From: an uncultured Lachnospiraceae bacterium
Lineage (GTDB): Bacteria > Bacillota > Clostridia > Lachnospirales > Lachnospiraceae
NCBI GenBank assembly: GCA_902783935.1
Contig: CACZTA010000280.1
Location: 1-10,897 of the forward strand
Length of the DNA: 10,897 bases
Reading direction: 5' to 3'
Positions 6,623-10,897 of this stretch are shown in pieces. The notes under the pieces are model-generated. The model had not been told where the DNA came from. It was given only the letters and a program-made list of their open reading frames with translations, and ran no database searches. The position numbers and the translations under genes were made by a program. Numbering within the stretch: the first letter of the stretch is position 1; every line of letters begins with the position of its first letter.

Positions 6623-7213
6623 TTATCTTTTCACGACGACGCCGTCGATCAGGCCGTACTGAACGGCTTCTTCCGCGGTCATCCAGCGGTCCCTGTCCGT
6701 ATCCTGTTCGATCGTCTCCACGGGCTGCCCGGTGTTCTCTGCCAGGATCCTGTTGAGTTTCTGTTTCGTCTTCAGGATATGCTCCGCATCAATCAGCATG
6801 TCGGATGCTTTTCCGCTCGTGCCGCCGGAGGGCTGGTGGATCATGATCTCTGCATTCGGGAGAGCCTGCCGCTTGCCTTTTGCACCGCCCGCAAGAAGGA
6901 ATGCGCCCATGCTGGCAGCCATGCCGATACAGATCGTGGACACATCGCATTTAATATACTGCATTGTGTCATATATCGCCATCCCTGCGGTCACTGACCC
7001 GCCGGGGCTGTTGATATAGAGACTGATATCTCTTGACGGATCCTCTGATTCCAGGAAAAGGAGCTGCGCAACGACAACGCTTGCCGTCACATCATTGACC
7101 TCTTCACCGAGGAAAATAATGCGCTCTTTCAGGAGCCTGGAATAGATATCATAGCTTCTCTCTCCCTGCGCCGTCTGTTCGATGACATAGGGGATAAGGG
7201 TATTCCTGATCAA
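6623..7213 (-). CDS. clpP: ATP-dependent Clp protease proteolytic subunit ClpP
   Basis: Serine peptidase that forms the tetradecameric chamber of ClpXP and related complexes. Taking the TTG at 7213 as start gives 196 residues, the normal length, with an N-terminus [21 protein letters not shown]. The catalytic triad is complete: Ser101 in GMAASMGAF, His126 in MIHQPSGG and Asp175 in DTDRD, with family spacing (25 and 49 residues). The TTG has a perfect AAGGAGG 6 nt upstream and begins one base after the tig stop. An in-frame ATG at 7231 would overlap tig and lie upstream of that Shine-Dalgarno, so it is unlikely. A further in-frame start exists at 7255. There is no sign of a long propeptide. 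Confidence 0.96.
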   Translation of the reverse strand: MIRNTLIPYVIEQTAQGERSYDIYSRLLKERIIFLGEEVNDVTASVVVAQLLFLESEDPSRDISLYINSPGGSVTAGMAIYDTMQYIKCDVSTICIGMAASMGAFLLAGGAKGKRQALPNAEIMIHQPSGGTSGKASDMLIDAEHILKTKQKLNRILAENTGQPVETIEQDTDRDRWMTAEEAVQYGLIDGVVVKR

Positions 7214-7214
7214 A

Positions 7215-8501
7215 TCAGACCTCCTTCGCATTCTCCGCGATGAGTGTAAGGGCATCCTGGACAGCCAGATCTTTCTTCATCTGTTCTTTCTCATAATCGC
7301 CCATAACTTCTTTCAGCTTGTCGGCTTCCATCTGATAGCGCTCCGCCATGGAAGCGATTTCCTCATCGATCCGCTCATCGCCGATTTCAATATTCTCGGC
7401 GGAAGCCACTTCTTCAAGAACCAGGCGTGTCTGGATCTGCTTAAGAGCCTGCGGTCTCATCTGTTCCTTCATCTGCTCTTCGGAAGATCCTGTGTACTGC
7501 ATGTACATATCGATCGAAATGCCCTGGCTCTGCAGTCTCTGGGCATAGCTCTGGAACATATTGCTGACTTCATAGTCGATCATGGCATCCGGGATATCCA
7601 TCTCGGACGTCTCGATCAGCTTGTCGACCGCTTCGTTTTCCTTTTCGGTTTTTGCCTCGGCTTCCTTTCTCTTAAGGATGTCGGCGCGGACACTGTCCTT
7701 ATACTCTGCGAGTGTATCGAACTCAGACACATCCTGTGCAAACTCATCATCCAGTTCCGGGAGCTCCTTTACCTTGATCTTATGAATCGTGCAGGTAAAG
7801 ACAGCTTCTTTTCCGGCCAGTTCCGGAGCGTGATATTCTTTCGGGAATGTCACAGTGATGTCTTTGGTTTCTTCGCAGTTCATCCCCACGAGCTGCTCTT
7901 CAAAACCGGGGATAAATGAGCCGGAGCCGATCACGAGTTCGTAGTTTTCGGCTGTTCCGCCGTCAAACTTCTCGCCGTCAACTGCGCCTGAATAGTCAAG
8001 TGTGACGGTATCGCCGTCAGCTACAGCCCTGTCTGTCACCTCGACGAGGCGTGAATTCTTTTCGCGTTCTCTGCCGACCTCGGCGTCCACTTCTTCATCA
8101 GTGACGGAGATTTCGGCTTTTTTCACTTCAATGCCTTTATATTCGCCGAGCTTTACTTCCGGACGGACAGCCACGACAGCTGTATAAATCAGGTCAGAGC
8201 CCTTTTCGACCTGCTCAATGTCGAACTCCGGGCTTGAAACAAATGTCAGGCCGGTCTCTTCCGCTTCTTTATAATATGTTGTACTGATGCATTCATTTAC
8301 GGCATCATCATAGAAAACGGACGGTCCGTACATTTTCTCGATCAGATGCTGCGGTGCGTGACCCTTGCGGAAGCCCGGAACAGAGATGTTCTTCTTCTGT
8401 TTGTTATAGGCGCGGGTAATCGCCTTGCCGAAATCTGCTGCCAGCACGGACACTGTCAGTTTCACCATATTATGTTCCAATTTTTCAACCTTTACGCTCA
8501 T
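7215..8501 (-). CDS. tig: Trigger factor (ribosome-associated chaperone / peptidyl-prolyl isomerase)
   Basis: Trigger factor binds near ribosomal protein L23 at the exit tunnel and shields emerging chains. The 428-residue product has three parts: an N-terminal ribosome-binding domain (about 1-115) with signature GFRKGHAP at 43-50; an FKBP-type PPIase domain (about 155-245; [41 protein letters not shown]); and a helical C-terminal chaperone domain. The usual signature is GFRxGKxP, so His48 replaces the common Lys. The ATG at 8501 has AGGAGG 4 nt upstream. It leads the tig-clpP-clpX cluster typical of bacteria. A promoter and a 5' stem-loop lie upstream (8553-8606). Its last codons carry the clpP ribosome binding site. 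Confidence 0.97.
   Translation of the reverse strand: MSVKVEKLEHNMVKLTVSVLAADFGKAITRAYNKQKKNISVPGFRKGHAPQHLIEKMYGPSVFYDDAVNECISTTYYKEAEETGLTFVSSPEFDIEQVEKGSDLIYTAVVAVRPEVKLGEYKGIEVKKAEISVTDEEVDAEVGREREKNSRLVEVTDRAVADGDTVTLDYSGAVDGEKFDGGTAENYELVIGSGSFIPGFEEQLVGMNCEETKDITVTFPKEYHAPELAGKEAVFTCTIHKIKVKELPELDDEFAQDVSEFDTLAEYKDSVRADILKRKEAEAKTEKENEAVDKLIETSEMDIPDAMIDYEVSNMFQSYAQRLQSQGISIDMYMQYTGSSEEQMKEQMRPQALKQIQTRLVLEEVASAENIEIGDERIDEEIASMAERYQMEADKLKEVMGDYEKEQMKKDLAVQDALTLIAENAKEV
7220..7226 (-). promoter_or_regulatory. Ribosome binding site that fixes the clpP start at TTG
   Basis: AAGGAGG on the minus strand, inside the last codons of tig and 6 nt before TTG 7213. It is a full anti-Shine-Dalgarno match at ideal spacing. 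It lies downstream of the alternative ATG at 7231, so it can only serve the TTG. A ribosome ending tig at 7215-7217 would uncover or re-use it. Confidence 0.85.
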
Positions 8502-8552
8502 ATTTCCTCCTGAAACTTATGCCTTTTGTGCAGGCTAAATTTACGACTAAGA

Positions 8553-8572
8553 CACGCGGTTGAGACCGCGTG
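8553..8572 (-). promoter_or_regulatory. Perfect stem-loop at the predicted 5' end of the tig mRNA
   Basis: CACGCGGT, a four-base loop and ACCGCGTG form a perfect 8-bp GC-rich inverted repeat. The promoter at 8580-8606 predicts a start at about 8573-8574, so the transcript would open as GG followed at once by this stem. Hairpins at the extreme 5' end are known to stabilise mRNAs (E. coli ompA, B. subtilis aprE). As DNA, the same 20-bp palindrome could be an operator just downstream of the start. It matches neither CIRCE nor the CtsR heptad repeat as I know them. Confidence 0.6.
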
Positions 8573-8579
8573 CCTATAC

Positions 8580-8606
8580 ACTATAACACAGCATAAACTC
8601 TGTGAA
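8580..8606 (-). promoter_or_regulatory. Predicted promoter for tig-clpP-clpX
   Basis: On the minus strand TTCACA (8606-8601, 5/6 to TTGACA) and TATAGT (8585-8580, 5/6) are separated by 15 bp. TG one base before the -10 makes it an extended -10 element, which tolerates a short spacer. A small inverted repeat (CACAG, 8 bp, CTGTG; 8587-8604) covers the spacer and could be an operator or chance. The start would fall about 70 nt before the tig ATG. Confidence 0.6.
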
Positions 8607-8647
8607 CAGTATTTTTTTGCCCCGGCCCGGGTTATTTTCCCTTTTCT

Positions 8648-9202
8648 TTACGGCATACAGACAACACTGCGGGAGATTTCGGAAGCCTTCTCCTCTCCGA
8701 AAAGAAGCGCCGTAAGTTTCAGGGAAAATGCCATGGCCGTGCCGGCGCCCCTGCTGGTCACGATATGGCCGTCCGTGACGACGGCTTCGTCCTCAACGTA
8801 CGTGCAGCCTTTCAGCTTGTCTGCCATCCCGGGATAGCTCGTCGCTCTCCGTCCTTCGGTGATTCCGAGACTTCCGAGCACCGTCGGTGCCGCACAGATG
8901 GCACCGATCAGTCGTTTTTCCCTGTCTGCCTGAAGCAGGGCTTCACGGAGACCGCTGTGCATCATCAGATATTTTGTACCAGGCATACCGCCCGGGAGGA
9001 CCAGGAGATCCGCCGCCCCGGGACTGCATTCTGCAAACAGGAGATCCGCCTCCACTTTGATTCCGGAGCGGCCCTCCAGCGATTTTGATTCCATGACCGA
9101 CACGGTCTGAAGATCGGCGCCGGCTCTTCTCAGGATATCCACGACTGTCAGTGCTTCAATCTCCTCGAAGCCGTCCGCAAGAAAGACATAGACTTTACTC
9201 AT
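8648..9202 (-). CDS. DJ-1/PfpI (ThiJ-like) family protein
   Basis: The 184-residue cytosolic protein has the flavodoxin-like DJ-1 fold: MSKVYVFLADGFEEIEALTVVDILRRAG at the N-terminus, with the conserved Glu at 16, and the nucleophile elbow GAICAAPTVLG with Cys103. It then has the VVTDGHIVTSRGAGTAMAFSL region typical of the DJ-1/YajL branch, whose members are reported as protein repair/deglycase, glyoxalase-like or redox-sensing proteins. The exact activity cannot be told here. It starts at ATG 9202 with AAAGGAGG 8 nt upstream, directly after the dapL stop. It therefore belongs to the dapF-dapL unit, though it has no known step in diaminopimelate synthesis. No good intrinsic terminator follows it, so transcripts may read into tig. 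Confidence 0.9.
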   Translation of the reverse strand: MSKVYVFLADGFEEIEALTVVDILRRAGADLQTVSVMESKSLEGRSGIKVEADLLFAECSPGAADLLVLPGGMPGTKYLMMHSGLREALLQADREKRLIGAICAAPTVLGSLGITEGRRATSYPGMADKLKGCTYVEDEAVVTDGHIVTSRGAGTAMAFSLKLTALLFGEEKASEISRSVVCMP

Positions 9203-9217
9203 GGCACGTTCCTCCTT

Positions 9218-10432
9218 TTACAGCTTTGCAAAGCGGCGAAGGGCCGCTTCGGAATTTTCGTGGCTTCCGAACGCAGTCAGGCGGAAATAGCCTTCCCCGC
9301 TCGGTCCGAAACCGGAACCCGGCGTCCCGACAACATTGGCATTTTCAAGAAGGTAATCAAAGAACTCCCAGGAGCTCATGCCGTCCGGTGTTTTCAGCCA
9401 GACATACGGGGAATTGACCGCACCGTAGACAGTATAGCCCATTGAGCGGAGCCCGTTATAAATCGTGGAAGCATTTTTCATATAATAGGAAACCAGGCTG
9501 CGGATCCCTTCCCGGCCTTCCGGCGAGTAGCAGGCTTCCCCGGCTCTCTGGATGATATAGGGAGCACCGTTATATTTTGTACCGTGGCGGCGTGCCCACA
9601 TGTCATGCAGAGACGCATCCCCGCACACAAGGTCTGTCGGAACGACCGTATATCCGAGCCGCACACCGGTAAATCCGGCGTTCTTCGAGAAGCTGCGGAT
9701 TTCGATCGCGCATTTTCTCGCATTGTCGCATTCGTAGATGGAATGCGGTATTCCCTCTTCAGAGATATAAGCTTCATAAGCCGCGTCATAGATAATGACA
9801 CAGCCGTTTTCACACGCATAGTCCACCCATTTCTGCAGCTGTACTTTTGTAATGGCGGCCCCTGTCGGATTATTCGGGAAGCAGAGATAAATCAGATCCG
9901 GGCGCTCAGCCGGAAAATCCGGTGCGAATCCGTTTTCTTCCGTACACGGCATGTAGATGATATTGCTCCAGTAGCCGGTCTCCGGATCATAAGTGCCGGC
10001 GCGTCCCGCCATGACATTGGAGTCAACATAGACGGGATAGACCGGATCGCAGACGGCAATCCGGCAGTCATCCGAAAACAGTTCCTGGATATTGCCCGAG
10101 TCGCACTTGGCGCCGTCTGACACAAAGATTTCATCCGGATCGATCCGGCAGCCTCTGGCTGCATAATCGTTCGCGGCAATCGTCTCGCGGAGGAAGCTGT
10201 AGCCGAGATCCGGTGCATATCCGCGGAAAGTGGCTGCATCGCCCATCTCATCTACTGCTGTATGCAGTGCCCTGATCACAGGCTCCGTCAGCGGCTGTGT
10301 CACATCGCCGATTCCGAGCCTGATGATGCTTTTGTCCGGATTCTGTTCCGTAAAGGCCGCCACTTTTTTTGCAATCGTTGAAAACAGATAGCTTCCGGGA
10401 AGTTCCAGATAATGATGATTTACCTTAAACAT
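9218..10432 (-). CDS. dapL: LL-diaminopimelate aminotransferase DapL
   Basis: PLP enzyme that converts tetrahydrodipicolinate plus glutamate directly to LL-diaminopimelate, bypassing the acylated intermediates of lysine and peptidoglycan synthesis. The 404-residue product fits the family length. It has MFKVNHHYLELPGSYLFSTIAKK, LGIGDVTQPL, the FRGYAPDLGYSFLRE segment, VSDGAKCDSGNIQ, CFPNNPTGA, YDAAYEAYI and the Schiff-base lysine in SFSKNAGFTGVRLGY (about K250). The start is ATG 10432, with AAGGAG about 7 nt upstream. An upstream TTG at 10447 is ignored. It overlaps the dapF stop by 8 nt, so the two enzymes are translationally coupled. The N-terminus and aromatic-rich motifs separate it from ordinary aspartate aminotransferases. 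Confidence 0.96.
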   Translation of the reverse strand: MFKVNHHYLELPGSYLFSTIAKKVAAFTEQNPDKSIIRLGIGDVTQPLTEPVIRALHTAVDEMGDAATFRGYAPDLGYSFLRETIAANDYAARGCRIDPDEIFVSDGAKCDSGNIQELFSDDCRIAVCDPVYPVYVDSNVMAGRAGTYDPETGYWSNIIYMPCTEENGFAPDFPAERPDLIYLCFPNNPTGAAITKVQLQKWVDYACENGCVIIYDAAYEAYISEEGIPHSIYECDNARKCAIEIRSFSKNAGFTGVRLGYTVVPTDLVCGDASLHDMWARRHGTKYNGAPYIIQRAGEACYSPEGREGIRSLVSYYMKNASTIYNGLRSMGYTVYGAVNSPYVWLKTPDGMSSWEFFDYLLENANVVGTPGSGFGPSGEGYFRLTAFGSHENSEAALRRFAKL

Positions 10433-10897
10433 TGATCTCTCCTTCAAATACTTCTTCTGCCGGTCCCGTCATATAGACGTGTCCGTCTTCCTCACTCCAC
10501 TCGATCTGCAGGTCGCCTCCCAGAAGCGATACGGTCACTTTCCGGTCAGCATATCCGTTCAGCGCCGCTGCCACAGCCGCCGCGCAGGCGCCGGTCCCGC
10601 ATGCCATCGTTTCGCCCGAGCCTCTCTCCCAGACTCTCATGCGGAGACGGCTCCGGTCCGCAACATTGATAAATTCCGTATTGATCCGGTCGGGAAAAAC
10701 ATCCGCGTGTTCAAACAGGGGCCCGTACACCTCCGGGCCGGATTCCCGGATATCCTCATCGGGAAAAACGACACAGTGCGGATTGCCCATGGACACGCAG
10801 GTGACGGAAAACACCCTTCCGCCGATTTCAAGAGGGACACCGATGACTGCCTCTCCGGGGAAAGATGCCGGAATTTTCTCCGGCTCAAGCTCCGGAA
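10425..10897 (-). CDS. dapF: Diaminopimelate epimerase DapF, C-terminal part (5' end outside window)
   Basis: PLP-independent epimerase converting LL- to meso-diaminopimelate. The frame is open to the right edge, so about 156 residues of a protein of roughly 270-280 are present. Visible motifs are VSMGNPHCVVF, NTEFI, the catalytic VWERGSGET with the family's Glu, and ACGTGACAAA with the second catalytic Cys (residue 99 of this fragment, nine after the Glu, as in the family). The first catalytic Cys lies in the missing N-terminal half. A GTG at 10814 is internal, not a start: the residues before it (PASFPGEAVIGVPLEIGGR) continue the domain. The stop overlaps the dapL start by 8 nt, placing consecutive pathway steps in one operon. 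Confidence 0.94.
   Translation of the reverse strand, partial: PELEPEKIPASFPGEAVIGVPLEIGGRVFSVTCVSMGNPHCVVFPDEDIRESGPEVYGPLFEHADVFPDRINTEFINVADRSRLRMRVWERGSGETMACGTGACAAAVAAALNGYADRKVTVSLLGGDLQIEWSEEDGHVYMTGPAEEVFEGEINV

Noticed and set aside
5851..6756. A 301-codon open frame on the plus strand across clpX and the clpP end
   Set aside because: It is antisense to two genes with complete family motifs, its product has no recognisable domain, and no ribosome binding site or promoter fits it. It is a by-product of codon usage on the other strand.
8611..8640. GC-rich palindrome CCCCGGCCCGGG next to a T-run as terminator after the DJ-1 gene
   Set aside because: The self-complementary parts leave almost no loop, so only a 3-4 bp stem is possible, and on the minus strand the tail is an A-run rather than a U-run.
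10425..10814. A 129-residue gene starting at GTG 10814
   Set aside because: The frame continues upstream to the window edge with DapF-like residues, so this is an internal codon of a truncated gene.
1..10897. Mobile elements, CRISPR arrays, tRNA/rRNA genes, defence or toxin systems
   Set aside because: I looked for direct repeats, transposase motifs, cloverleaf-like elements and unknown gene clusters and found none. All space is taken by recognisable core genes or short gaps.

Overview
The window comes from a Clostridia-type Firmicute, most likely a Lachnospiraceae-like gut anaerobe. The evidence is a trigger factor-clpP-clpX cluster, an ECF transporter module next to truA, rplM and rpsI, the DapL/DapF route to meso-diaminopimelate, strong AGGAGG-type ribosome binding sites with occasional TTG starts, and base composition somewhat above 50% GC by eye. 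The taxonomic guess is inference from protein style and gene order; no rRNA is present. Every convincing gene lies on the minus strand, so transcription runs from high to low coordinates. It is core chromosome: I see no mobile element, CRISPR array, tRNA, rRNA or defence system.

Layout in the direction of transcription. (1) 10897-8648: the end of dapF (cut by the window edge), dapL and a DJ-1/PfpI-family gene, tightly packed. DapL makes LL-diaminopimelate and DapF epimerises it to meso-diaminopimelate for lysine and peptidoglycan. (2) 8647-8502: a promoter region for tig with an extended -10 and a perfect 8-bp stem-loop at the predicted 5' end of the mRNA. (3) 8501-4598: tig, clpP, clpX and engB, covering nascent-chain folding, the ClpXP protease and a ribosome-assembly GTPase. 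A hairpin with a short U-rich tail lies between clpP and clpX. (4) 4589-1319: ecfA1, ecfA2, ecfT and truA, giving the energising module of a group II ECF vitamin/metal transporter plus tRNA pseudouridine synthase I. No S component is present. (5) 1318-1049: a consensus promoter (TTGACA, 18 bp, TATAAT) and a leader of about 200 nt able to form several stem-loops. (6) 1048-206: rplM and rpsI, closed by a strong intrinsic terminator at 159-191. (7) 205-1: short non-coding DNA, then a coding-like stretch running off the left edge without a recognisable start.

No exotic new system is visible. The points worth a second look are structural. The chaperone/protease operon (tig-clpP-clpX-engB) runs without a break into the ecf-truA block that usually follows rplQ. 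lon is absent from its usual place between clpX and engB. The rplM-rpsI leader looks structured enough to be an autoregulatory element. The tig transcript appears to start directly in a stable hairpin. The best clpP start is a TTG behind a perfect Shine-Dalgarno just before the tig stop codon.
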